A stretch of DNA of 10,709 bases, from assembly GCA_943325655.2 (NCBI GenBank), contig CALPQG020000052.1, forward strand, positions 1 to 10,709, read 5' to 3'. The notes beneath the pieces were generated by a model. That model did not search any database. It was not told where the DNA came from and saw nothing but the letters and a program-made list of their open reading frames with translations. The position numbers were made by a program, and so were the translations under genes. This DNA comes from Bifidobacterium breve (GTDB lineage: Bacteria; Bacteroidota; Bacteroidia; Cytophagales; UBA9547). Position 1 is the stretch's first letter; the number at the start of each line of letters is the position of its first letter. This document shows positions 1 to 6,698 of the stretch, piece after piece.

Positions 1-1155
1 AAGCTCAATGGCTTGAGCAGTATGTTTGACTAAACTGTCGGCAAGGTTAAGTTCCGCATCAATAGAAATGGCTTGTTGCCAGATTTTGTAAATGCCACTA
101 TTGAGTTTGATGGCCCGTAAATATTCATTTAAACTTTCTTTTTTGCGGTCATTGATCAACAGCATGTCGGCCAGTACTGCGACAGCTTTTGCATCATCAG
201 GATGAATTTTGGCTGTAATTTCAGCAAGTTTTAAACTTGTTTTTTTGGTGTCATTGTCAGTGCCACTGTTTACCAGATCAACTATAATATTGATTTTGTC
301 ATCGCTTGCTAACCTCAAGTTATTAAATGCCAATTCAAGTTCCTGGTCTGCTTTGACTTTGTCTCCTTTTGCCTTGTACAAATCAACCAATAGCAGCATG
401 GCTAATGGCTCGTCTTTGTCGTTTTCGATGACAGCGTTCAGCAATAGTTCGGCTTCGGCAATTTTATCGTTGTTGAGTAATATTTCTGCCAGTTCAAGTT
501 TGTACCTGTTTTCTGTTGGAAAGGCTGCAATGAGTTTGTTTCCTTCTTCAATTACTTTGTCCAGCTTGTTTATTTTCAAATAAAGCTGTTGTTTTTGCAT
601 GGTCATTTCTTCCGAAATCCCATAAACGGTTTCCGCTTTGTCTAGGGTGTTGATGGCTTCCTGCATTTTATTGCTGTAAGCGTACAAAGCAGCCAGGTCG
701 AAATAAAATTCGTTGGAATGATGGTCTGTTTTTAAAAGTCTTTCAAGTACTTCAATGGCCTCAGGAAAAAGTTTTTTACTTTCGTATAGTTCGGCCAAAA
801 GCACATAATAGTATTTATTATGAGGATCTAAGGCTAAGGCATTTTTTGAAAAACTAATGGCTTGGGTAGTGTTGCCTAATTTGGCCAGACATTCGGCTAT
901 TTTAAAATTTACCGCAGCACTTTTGGGCTGCATGGTCAACGTTTTTTCGAAAAGTGGTAATGCTTTGTTGTAATTTTCTAAGCTGAATTCTTTGTTGGCA
1001 TCAATAAAATAGCCCTCTGCCTCCAGGCGATGCTCAATACTTTCTGTATTCTTTTTTTTGCCCCATTTAAAAAAGTTTTGGGCGCCCATATCATGGGCAC
1101 CCAAAAACAAGAAGCTGTACAAAACTATTGCTATGAAGCGAAAATAGATGTTCAT
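1..1155 (-). CDS. Secreted TPR-repeat protein (3' end outside window)
   Basis: The minus strand reads open for 385 codons from the ATG at 1155 to base 1 with no stop, so the C-terminus lies outside the window. Residues 1-25 look like a signal peptide: a hydrophobic run (FIAIVLYSFLFLGA) followed by GAQN, a plausible cleavage site. From about residue 45 the protein is alpha-helical with roughly 34-residue TPR units, for example YFIDANKEFSLENYNKAL, then AVNFKIAECLAKLGNTTQAI, then YYVLLAELYESKKLFPEAI. TPRs act as protein-protein scaffolds, so this is probably a periplasmic or membrane-associated scaffold; its partner is not visible. The start is only 6 bases after the stop of the nucleotidyltransferase, so the two are almost certainly co-transcribed. 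In Bacteroidota a TPR protein often sits here, followed by a DUF4292 lipoprotein and an EnvC-type hydrolase (known pattern; those genes are beyond the edge). The TPR call is firm, the function unknown. Confidence 0.85.
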   Translation of the reverse strand, partial: MNIYFRFIAIVLYSFLFLGAHDMGAQNFFKWGKKKNTESIEHRLEAEGYFIDANKEFSLENYNKALPLFEKTLTMQPKSAAVNFKIAECLAKLGNTTQAISFSKNALALDPHNKYYYVLLAELYESKKLFPEAIEVLERLLKTDHHSNEFYFDLAALYAYSNKMQEAINTLDKAETVYGISEEMTMQKQQLYLKINKLDKVIEEGNKLIAAFPTENRYKLELAEILLNNDKIAEAELLLNAVIENDKDEPLAMLLLVDLYKAKGDKVKADQELELAFNNLRLASDDKINIIVDLVNSGTDNDTKKTSLKLAEITAKIHPDDAKAVAVLADMLLINDRKKESLNEYLRAIKLNSGIYKIWQQAISIDAELNLADSLVKHTAQAIEL

Positions 1156-1161
1156 ATTGAT

Positions 1162-2166
1162 TTATGCTTTGAAAACATTGTAGTCGCCTACACTTAGGTC
1201 GACTGATGAGCCCTCAAAAGTAGCGAAATTACCTAACATTGAGTTGGTAATGTTTGCATTTTTTAGGCTTGCGTTCTCTTGAACAATACTGTTGCTAATA
1301 ATTGTTCCTTCAACTACTGTTTTATTTCCGATAGAAACGTGAGGGCCTACTACAGAATTCTTTATTACTACACCTTCACCGATATATACAGGGTGAATAA
1401 GTACTGAATTTTCTAATTTGGCTGATGCCGCTACCAAAGGCGTATCTTTGATATATTCCAAATAACGTTGGTTGGTGTTGACCGTTGAATCTTTGTTACC
1501 ACAATCTAACCATTCAGTCACTTTACCTGGTGTAAAGTTTAAGCCTTTGTTTTTCATGTTTTCAAGGGCATTGGTGATTTGGTATTCCCCTTTGTCTTTG
1601 ATATCATTGTCTAACAAATACTTGATTTCTTTTCTCAGGTTTGCGCCATCTTTGAAATAATAAATTCCGATAATGGCCAGGTCAGAAACGAAAGTTTCTG
1701 GTTTTTCAACGAAGTCGGTAATGGTTCCTGCAGCATCTAATTTCACCACTCCAAAAGGACGAGGATCTTCTACGCTTTGTACCCAAATAATTCCTTCCTG
1801 ATTGGTATCCAGTTTGAAATCGGCTTTGAAAAGCGTGTCAGCAAATGCCACCACTACTTTATCATCCATTGATTTCTCGGCACAATAAATTGCATGTGCT
1901 GTTCCTAATGCTTCTTCTTGGTAATAAATGGTTCCTTTTGCGCCAACAGATGCAGCAATCTTGATTAATGTTGCTTCAACTTCTTTACCAAAATTACCAA
2001 TGATAAAAGCTACTTCCTCTATTGGCTCACCACAAACTTTGGCAATGTCTTCTACCAAACGTTGTACAATTGGTTTTCCAGCAATAGGTACTAAAGGTTT
2101 AGGAACAGTAAGGGTGTGCGGGCGCATACGTTTGCCCATACCTGCCATAGGAACAATAATTCTCAT
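1162..2166 (-). CDS. Sugar-phosphate nucleotidyltransferase with C-terminal left-handed beta-helix
   Basis: This 334-residue protein transfers a nucleotidyl group from an NTP to a sugar 1-phosphate to make a nucleotide sugar in the cytoplasm. The N-terminal Rossmann-like domain (1-235) carries the family signature G9-M-G11-K-R13, P16-T18 and P22-K-P24 for the NTP phosphates, QEEALGTAHA at 83-92 for base recognition, the metal-binding position D110, EKP at 154-156 and WLDCGN at 219-224. Residues 250-325 form hexapeptide-like steps (VLIHPVYIGEGVVIKNSVVG) typical of a left-handed beta-helix, as in GlmU-like and mannose-1-phosphate guanylyltransferase-like proteins. Length is normal for this two-domain form. 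The substrate (glucose, mannose or another sugar; UTP, dTTP or GTP) cannot be told from sequence. Its position behind a flippase and dut and before a TPR gene fits envelope polysaccharide synthesis. The ATG at 2166 gives MRIIVPMAG, a normal start for the family. Confidence 0.93.
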   Translation of the reverse strand: MRIIVPMAGMGKRMRPHTLTVPKPLVPIAGKPIVQRLVEDIAKVCGEPIEEVAFIIGNFGKEVEATLIKIAASVGAKGTIYYQEEALGTAHAIYCAEKSMDDKVVVAFADTLFKADFKLDTNQEGIIWVQSVEDPRPFGVVKLDAAGTITDFVEKPETFVSDLAIIGIYYFKDGANLRKEIKYLLDNDIKDKGEYQITNALENMKNKGLNFTPGKVTEWLDCGNKDSTVNTNQRYLEYIKDTPLVAASAKLENSVLIHPVYIGEGVVIKNSVVGPHVSIGNKTVVEGTIISNSIVQENASLKNANITNSMLGNFATFEGSSVDLSVGDYNVFKA

Positions 2167-2270
2167 GTTTTGATTGGTTTGATTGAATTATAATTTTGAT
2201 ACTTTTTTTTATGAAAGAGTTTATGAAAGAAAGTTGAAAATACTCAACATTCAACATTAAAAACTCAACA
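2167..2270 (-). repeat. Low-complexity direct repeats between dut and the nucleotidyltransferase
   Basis: This 104-base gap contains short repeated words. ACTCAACA occurs at 2242-2249 and 2263-2270 with a related TCAACA at 2251-2256 between them, and ATGAAAGA occurs at 2211-2218 and 2223-2230. GTTGA (2233-2237) can pair with TCAAC (2244-2248). Simple GTTGAAT/GTTGAGT word runs of this kind are common in Bacteroidota spacers. I see no convincing promoter or terminator, so read-through transcription from dut is likely. Confidence 0.5.
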
Positions 2271-2702
2271 CTATTTACCGGTGCTTCCAAAGCCACCTTC
2301 TCCTCTTACAGTTTCTCCAATTTGAGTTGCTAATTGAAAGGAAATACGGGCATGCGCAGCAATTACCATTTGGGCAATTCTCTCACCGTCGGTTATTACG
2401 AAATCCTCTTCTGAAAGGTTGACAAGGAGTACTTTTATTTCTCCCCTGTAGTCTGCATCTATTGTTCCCGGACTGTTTAAAACAGTGATTCCGTGTTTAA
2501 AGGCAAGTCCGCTTCTGGGTCTGATTTGGGCTTCGTATCCTGCTGGAATTTCCATGAACAATCCGGTTGGGATAAGTTTTCTTTCTAATGATTTGAGGGT
2601 AATATTTTCAGTGATATTGGCAGTCAAATCCATCCCTGCAGCCAAAGCGGTTTGGTATTCAGGAAGTTGGTGCTTAGAATTGTTAATTACCTTTACTATC
2701 AT
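2271..2702 (-). CDS. dut: dUTP diphosphatase (dUTPase)
   Basis: The enzyme hydrolyses dUTP to dUMP and pyrophosphate, which keeps uracil out of DNA and supplies dUMP for thymidylate synthesis. It normally acts as a trimer in the cytoplasm. All five trimeric-dUTPase motifs are present in order: motif I A22-G23-M-D25-L, motif II R61-P-R63-S64-G65-L-A, motif III G79-T-I81-D82-A-D84-Y85-R86-G87-E88 (uracil/deoxyribose pocket), motif IV G106-E107-R108-I109-A-Q111, and motif V R133-G-E-G136-G137-F138-G139-S140-T-G142, the flexible C-terminal lid. At 143 residues it has the usual length and appears fully functional. It lies 75 bases after the flippase and 104 before the nucleotidyltransferase on the same strand, a gene order seen repeatedly in Bacteroidota. 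Confidence 0.97.
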   Translation of the reverse strand: MIVKVINNSKHQLPEYQTALAAGMDLTANITENITLKSLERKLIPTGLFMEIPAGYEAQIRPRSGLAFKHGITVLNSPGTIDADYRGEIKVLLVNLSEEDFVITDGERIAQMVIAAHARISFQLATQIGETVRGEGGFGSTGK

Positions 2703-2777
2703 TTTAGTTTTTTAAATTCTTTCTCGAAAAAGCATATTTTTTATTAAAAAACCAAATTGAAATTACGCTCTTTAGTA

Positions 2778-4229
2778 TTATTGCTGGATATTACTTTTTC
2801 TTTCTTTAAGATAGACCAATACAACAAAGGGCAATAAAAATAGATTGGCTACAAAAAAGCCTAACCATTGATCTTGAATCACTACATATTTTTGAAGGGT
2901 TACCAGTAAAACGGCTACGCCAATATACAGCAGTGCATTTCCAATTTTGTAAGGAACAGGGAAATATTTATTCCCAAAATAATAACTCAATGCTGCAATG
3001 CTGGCATAACAAATCAAAGTAGCATAGGCCGCTCCCATATAGCCCATGATGGGAATTAAAGTAAAATTGAATACCAAGGTGATTCCTGCTCCCACAAAAG
3101 TTAGGGTGGTACCGAAATAGGTTTTGTCGGTCAGTTTGTACCAAACCGATAAGTTGTAATATACCCCAAGAAACAGGTTGGCAAGTAACAAAACTGGGAC
3201 TACTCCCAAGCCTGTTCTGTAAGATGCTTGTCTAAGAATGAATTGTAGAGAATCTAAATTGAGACATATAAACAAGAATATAAAAGCACAAACTATCACA
3301 AACCAATGCATGACCCTCGCATACAAATCAGGCGCATTTTTATCCTGAGACCTCGCAAAAAAGAAGGGTTCAGAAGCATACCGAAATGCCTGTATCGCGA
3401 GCGACATAAAGATGGACAGCTTATAACAAGCCCCATAAATACCCACCGCTGCCAAGGTTGAAATGCCTGGATAATAGTTTTCTGGCAACAATTGTTTCAG
3501 TAATATCCTGTCCAATACTTCATTCACCATTCCGGCCAAACCCATAAACAACAATGGGTAAGCATATTGCAACATGGGTTTCAGGATATGGAGATCTAAC
3601 TTAAACCTGAACACCAAAAATGATTGGTATAAAATTGGAATCAGCATCGCATTGGCTATTAAATTGGCCAAAAACACATAACCCACATCTGGTTTTCCGA
3701 AATAGGAATCAGGATAATGGTCAGGAATGTACACCAACAATACGAAATTGAGACTGATGTTCAATATGATATTGGATAATTTTGCTCCAGCAAAATAAGC
3801 CGCTTTTCCTTCTAACCTTAACCTTGCAAAAGGAATGGCCACAATGGCGTCGATGGCCAGGATGGCTGCAATCCAGGAAATCAAATAGGCTTGGTTGGAA
3901 TAGTGCAAGGCATCGGCGATGGGTTGCGCAAAAATCAGCAGTAAAGCTCCTAGCAATACGCTTGAGGCCAAAATCGCACTTAAGGAAACGTTGTAAATGG
4001 TATCTTTTTGAAGGCTGTCTTTGGTGGAAAACCTGAAATATGTGGTTTCCATGCCGTAGGTAAAAACTACATTTAGAAAGGCAATATAGGCATACAATTC
4101 TGTGACAATTCCGAAGGCTTCGGGAGCAAAAATTTTGGTATAAAAAGGGACCAATAAATAATTCAAAGCCCTGCCCACCATGCTGCTTAAGCCATACAAG
4201 GCAGTTTCGGAAAGTAGTTTTTTGAACAT
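2778..4229 (-). CDS. Wzx-like oligosaccharide flippase (MOP superfamily)
   Basis: This 483-residue inner-membrane protein probably flips lipid-linked oligosaccharide or a similar polyprenyl-linked substrate to the periplasmic face. It is strongly hydrophobic throughout, with about 12-14 transmembrane segments, for example around IAALYFYLI-type stretches such as SSVLLGALLLIFAQPIADAL and IGVAVLLVTLQKYVVIQDQW. The N-terminus (KLLSETALYGLSSMVGRALN, then a YTKIFAPEAFGIV loop) matches the usual opening of polysaccharide-biosynthesis flippases, where the first helix carries a conserved Arg and is followed by a P..YG/FG turn. The tail ends in basic residues (LKERKSNIQQ). It leads the minus-strand cluster with dut and the nucleotidyltransferase; a promoter-like box lies 25 bases upstream of the ATG. 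The exact substrate is unknown. A lipid II flippase role cannot be excluded from sequence alone but is less likely. Confidence 0.9.
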   Translation of the reverse strand: MFKKLLSETALYGLSSMVGRALNYLLVPFYTKIFAPEAFGIVTELYAYIAFLNVVFTYGMETTYFRFSTKDSLQKDTIYNVSLSAILASSVLLGALLLIFAQPIADALHYSNQAYLISWIAAILAIDAIVAIPFARLRLEGKAAYFAGAKLSNIILNISLNFVLLVYIPDHYPDSYFGKPDVGYVFLANLIANAMLIPILYQSFLVFRFKLDLHILKPMLQYAYPLLFMGLAGMVNEVLDRILLKQLLPENYYPGISTLAAVGIYGACYKLSIFMSLAIQAFRYASEPFFFARSQDKNAPDLYARVMHWFVIVCAFIFLFICLNLDSLQFILRQASYRTGLGVVPVLLLANLFLGVYYNLSVWYKLTDKTYFGTTLTFVGAGITLVFNFTLIPIMGYMGAAYATLICYASIAALSYYFGNKYFPVPYKIGNALLYIGVAVLLVTLQKYVVIQDQWLGFFVANLFLLPFVVLVYLKERKSNIQQ

Positions 4230-4253
4230 GGCTGTTTTGGTAATTTATAACCA

Positions 4254-4283
4254 CAAATATAGTTATGCGATTGGATATGTAAA
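4254..4283 (-). promoter_or_regulatory. Candidate Bacteroidota promoter for the flippase-dut-nucleotidyltransferase cluster
   Basis: On the minus strand TATATTTG (4261 to 4254) matches the Bacteroidota -7 consensus TAnnTTTG exactly. Nineteen bases upstream is TTT (4283-4281, in TTTACA), a 2-of-3 match to the -33 TTG. Transcription would begin near 4248, giving a short leader of about 20 bases to the ATG at 4229, which is typical of the phylum. No Shine-Dalgarno sequence is evident. Confidence 0.5.
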
Positions 4284-4345
4284 TAAGGCGGAGGATTTTC
4301 TTTTGAGCGCTATTCGACTTTCACCCGATAAGCCCCCAAAAGGCA

Positions 4346-4482
4346 TTGAATTGCAAATTCGAAAGAGTAGAGTTATTTGTGCTTGATACTTTGTACCTAA
4401 TACCTAATACTTTGTACGAATCCGTATCGCAAGAATTCCAATCCGAATAGTAAAGTGTCAGATTAAAAATCCTTCGATAGGG
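4346..4482. repeat. Degenerate palindrome copy and TACTTTGTAC repeat stretch
   Basis: This stretch belongs to the roughly 370-base gap between the flippase start and the pseudogene and holds no gene that I can recognise. At 4348-4360 GAATTGCAAATTC matches the core of the tandem palindromes further right, followed by a diverged flank (GAAAGAG). TACTTTGTAC occurs at 4387-4396 and again at 4408-4417, separated by two CCTAATAC-like words. Such GTACTTTGTAC-type runs are frequent in Bacteroidota intergenic DNA. The rest (4418-4482) shows nothing interpretable. Confidence 0.55.
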
Positions 4483-4605
4483 CTTCCGAATTGCAAATTC
4501 GGAAGAGCAGAATAGGGCTTCCGAATTGCAAATTCGGAAGAGCAGACTTCCGAATTGCAAATTCGGAAGAGCAGAATTGCAAATTCGGAAGAGCAGAAGA
4601 GCAGA
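4483..4605. repeat. Tandem array of 23-base near-perfect palindromes
   Basis: Three full copies lie at 4483-4505, 4518-4540 and 4547-4569. Each has 10-base arms CTTCCGAATT and AATTCGGAAG around a GCA spacer, so every copy can form a strong hairpin. A fourth copy at 4574-4591 has lost CTTCC from the left arm. Copies are joined by AGCAGA-type linkers: 12 bases (with AATAGGG) between the first two, 6 between the second and third, then 4. A residual AGCAGA run continues to 4605. Unit length shrinks from 35 to 29 to 27 bases towards the right. The array joins the pseudogene reading frame directly. Confidence 0.9.
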
Positions 4606-5302
4606 ATACGAACAGGTATTTAAATCGCTTTTTGAGGAAAGTTCCTTTCATCAAAAAATAATGGACACTTTATCAAAAGGGAATAAAAAAGGCATTACAA
4701 GGGATGAAATTATTGAAGCATTAAGTATCTCCTCTGGGGGAAGGTTTTCTGATGCCTTAGAGGAACTCATGCAATCAGGATTTGTAATAAAATATGATGC
4801 CTACCGAGATGATAAAAAAACAACACTTTATCGCATATACGATGAATATTGTTTGTTTTATCTTCAATTTATGGTACCCTTTAAGGGATCAAAATGGACA
4901 CAAATATTTCAGAAACCAGCATATACAACTTGGTGTGGTTACGCATTCGAAACTATATGCTTAAAACACGCTATTCAGATAAAAAAAGGTTTAAAATGTG
5001 ATCAAATTCAATCCAAAAACTTCAGTTGGAACAACAATAACGCTCAAGTTGATTTGGTGATTGATTGAGATGACGATGTGATAAACCTTTGTGAAATTAA
5101 GTTTTATAACCAAGAGTTTTCAATAGACCAAGAATATTTTGATATACTAAGAAATAAAGAAAACCAATATCGAACCGCAACTAAAACCAACAAAAGTATT
5201 TATACTGCCATGGTTACCACGTGGGGCGTAAAAGCAAATCAATACAGTAAAGCAATTGTTGCTAATGCCCTTACCATGCATTGCCTTTTTGAATCAAATT
5301 AA
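4601..5302 (+). pseudogene. Decapitated AAA+ ATPase with C-terminal DUF234/PD-(D/E)XK-type domain, with in-frame stop
   Basis: Homology-like sequence starts around AEYEQVFKSLFEE (4601) and runs to a natural-looking end (NALTMHCLFESN, stop 5300-5302). A winged-helix segment (GITRDEIIEALSISSGGRFS ... LEELMQSGFVIKYD) is followed by a nuclease-like core with QVDLVID and CEIKFY, the D...E-x-K pattern of the PD-(D/E)XK fold seen in DUF234 proteins. The N-terminal ATP-binding half expected for this family (Walker A/B, several hundred residues) is absent; the reading frame instead enters the tandem palindromes. A TGA at 5066-5068 splits the frame exactly between the two motifs. The downstream codons continue in the same frame (DDDVINLCEIKF), and relatives usually have Arg or a similar residue there, so a CGA-to-TGA transition is likely. 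An ATG at 4526 would open a short ORF, but its first 25 residues are repeat-encoded. I judge it non-functional. Confidence 0.8.
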
Positions 5303-5576
5303 AAATTTCCTTTTCAAAATATGAGTAAAAAAATCTTTCATTTATCAATAATAGTATTTCAATTTTGTAAAGTGAGTCCAACTGCCAAGGGTTAAATACA
5401 CAAAAAATTTGGTGTCTGTCCCTCAAATTCCGATTATTATTTTAAACATACTATAAGCCAATAGTTTAAAATCATTTTAAGCTGGTTTATTTTTCTGCTA
5501 GATTATTCTGTTTTTAATGCTACAATTAATGGTTATTGTAGCAGGAAAATATTAATTTTATAGCAATAAAATAGAT
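5303..5576. other. AT-rich intergenic region upstream of the Fic gene
   Basis: This 274-base stretch has no supported ORF. Most of it is AT-rich sequence without visible structure. The part closest to the Fic gene holds an inverted repeat, listed separately. A weak -7-like box TAATTTTA (5553-5560, 7 of 8 to TAnnTTTG) sits 16 bases before the ATG with only TTA at the -33 place, so any promoter call here is tentative. Confidence 0.4.
5518..5543 (+). promoter_or_regulatory. Inverted repeat upstream of the Fic gene, possible operator
   Basis: TGCTACAAT (5518-5526) and ATTGTAGCA (5535-5543) are perfect 9-base inverted arms with an 8-base spacer, ending 33 bases before the ATG at 5577. A related half-site TTATAGCA follows at 5558-5565, close to TTGTAGCA at 5536-5543. 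The Fic protein carries an N-terminal winged helix, so this is a plausible self-regulatory binding site; a transcript hairpin is the alternative. Function is inferred from position and symmetry only. Confidence 0.45.
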
Positions 5577-6617
5577 ATGAGAGAAAAATACCAATCTAAG
5601 ATTATTGATTTAATTCACGAGCGTGGGGCTTTATCAGCTTCGGAATTATACAACTTGTTTGATTTAGGCGAAAGTACTGTTAGAAAGTACTTAAAGGAAC
5701 TTGTTGATGAAAATAAACTTCAGGTTACCGGGGCTGGGAGATCTACAAAGTATTTAATTTCTGCTACGTTTGAACTGTTAGCATCTATCAATCTTGATGA
5801 TTACTATCAGAAAGAAATGGACGATAGAAATGCCAAGAGCTCCTATGATTTTAATTTGCTTAGGGATGTTCTTCAAAAAGCTTCGTTATTTACAGAAAAG
5901 GAACAACAAAAATTAAACAAAATCCAAGACAGGTATTTAAAAAGTATTCAATCGGTTGAAAAGGGTATTTACAAAAAAAGATTAGAGGTGCTAGCGATTG
6001 ATTTGATTTGGAAGTCTTCGGAAATAGAAGGAAACACTTATTCTTTGTTGGAAACAGAGGCTTTGATTAAACAACAGGAATTAGCAAAAGGAAAATCCAA
6101 GGAGGACGCTACCATGCTTTTAAATCATAAAAAAGCGCTAGATTTTATTACTGACGATTTGGATTATTTAAAACCATTAACCGTAAACAAAATTATTGAT
6201 ATTCACACGCTATTGATAGGTGGTTTAGGCGTGAGTAATACTATTAGAAGAAGAGCGGTAGCAATAACAGGTACAAACTACCGTCCTCTTTCTATTGAAA
6301 CTCAAATTAAAGAAGAGCTCGAGGGAATTGTTAAGTTGGTTAATAGTAAGAAGAATATTTTTGAAAAAGGGCTTTTACTACTTTGTTTACTATCCTACTT
6401 ACAAGCTTTTGAGGATGGTAATAAACGAACTGCCAGAATAATGAGCAATGCTGTTTTAATGAGCCATAATTATTGTCCGCTAAGTTTTAGAACCGTATCT
6501 GCTGTGGATTACAAAAAAGCAATGCTGTTATTTTACGAGCAAAACAATATTTCAGCAATGAAGGAAATATTCATCCATCAATATGAGTTTGCTGTTAAGC
6601 AATATTTTGATTTGTAA
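5577..6617 (+). CDS. Fic-domain protein with N-terminal winged-helix domain and altered catalytic motif (His to Gln)
   Basis: Fic enzymes usually transfer AMP, or another phosphate-containing group, to a hydroxyl of a target protein. This 346-residue protein has a winged-helix DNA-binding region at about 1-62 (KIIDLIHERGALSASELYNL, then GESTVRKYLKELVDENKL), a helical linker, and a Fic core. The inhibitory helix motif S147-S148-E-I-E151-G152-N153 precedes the core, as in class II Fic proteins. A flap region reads TGTNYRP (231-237). The core motif, normally HxFx(D/E)GNxRxxR, reads Q276-A-F278-E-D280-G281-N282-K283-R284-T-A-R287: the catalytic His position is Gln (codon CAA at 6402-6404). Anion-binding Gly, Asn and Arg remain, so nucleotide binding may survive without ordinary AMPylation. 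Related Fic subfamilies with YLQPF at this position exist, so this may be a subfamily trait rather than decay. No antitoxin gene is visible. A regulatory role, perhaps self-regulating, is inferred. Confidence 0.88.
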   Translation: MREKYQSKIIDLIHERGALSASELYNLFDLGESTVRKYLKELVDENKLQVTGAGRSTKYLISATFELLASINLDDYYQKEMDDRNAKSSYDFNLLRDVLQKASLFTEKEQQKLNKIQDRYLKSIQSVEKGIYKKRLEVLAIDLIWKSSEIEGNTYSLLETEALIKQQELAKGKSKEDATMLLNHKKALDFITDDLDYLKPLTVNKIIDIHTLLIGGLGVSNTIRRRAVAITGTNYRPLSIETQIKEELEGIVKLVNSKKNIFEKGLLLLCLLSYLQAFEDGNKRTARIMSNAVLMSHNYCPLSFRTVSAVDYKKAMLLFYEQNNISAMKEIFIHQYEFAVKQYFDL

Positions 6618-6662
6618 TACCAATTAAATATAAAGTTATAGAGAATTTGTAAACTCAAGATC

Positions 6663-6692
6663 GTCCCCGATTAATTAGTCCCCGAATAATTA
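6663..6692. repeat. Tandem duplication of a 15-base unit between convergent genes
   Basis: Two adjacent 15-base units at 6663-6677 and 6678-6692 (GTCCCCGATTAATTA and GTCCCCGAATAATTA) differ at one base. They lie in the 81-base gap between the convergent ends of the Fic and ATPase genes. No GC-rich hairpin with a U-run is visible in the gap, so this is not an obvious terminator. Confidence 0.7.
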
Positions 6693-6698
6693 TAATAT

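Noticed and set aside
209..583. Plus-strand ORF of 124 codons with a hydrophobic start.
   Set aside because: It is antisense to the clearly coding TPR gene; its Ser/Leu-rich content is the usual shadow of a helical repeat protein.
3721..4254. Minus-strand ORF of 177 codons overlapping the flippase start.
   Set aside because: It lies in another frame of the flippase gene, is rich in His, Cys and Phe with no domain pattern, and is a shadow.
4495..4600. TTCGGAAGAGC in the repeats resembles the common Illumina adapter core (ATCGGAAGAGC), suggesting contamination.
   Set aside because: The match is part of a palindromic unit whose left arm is its exact complement, the following bases do not continue as known adapters, and a diverged copy exists at 4346-4367. 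Coincidence is the better explanation, though a read check is cheap.
4526..4600. Genuine N-terminus of the ATPase/nuclease ORF starting at the ATG at 4526.
   Set aside because: These 25 codons are translated palindromic repeat (QIRKSR-like words repeated) with no protein-domain character.
4483..4605. CRISPR array.
   Set aside because: The spacers are only 4-12 bases and nearly identical to each other, the repeats are fully palindromic, and no cas gene is present.
4463..4654. Minus-strand ORF made of SSALPNLQF/EFAIRKS words.
   Set aside because: It is only the reverse translation of the palindromic repeats.
5078..5302. Separate small protein starting at 5078.
   Set aside because: It is in the same frame as the upstream ORF and continues the same nuclease-like domain past the TGA; it is the C-terminal part of the pseudogene.
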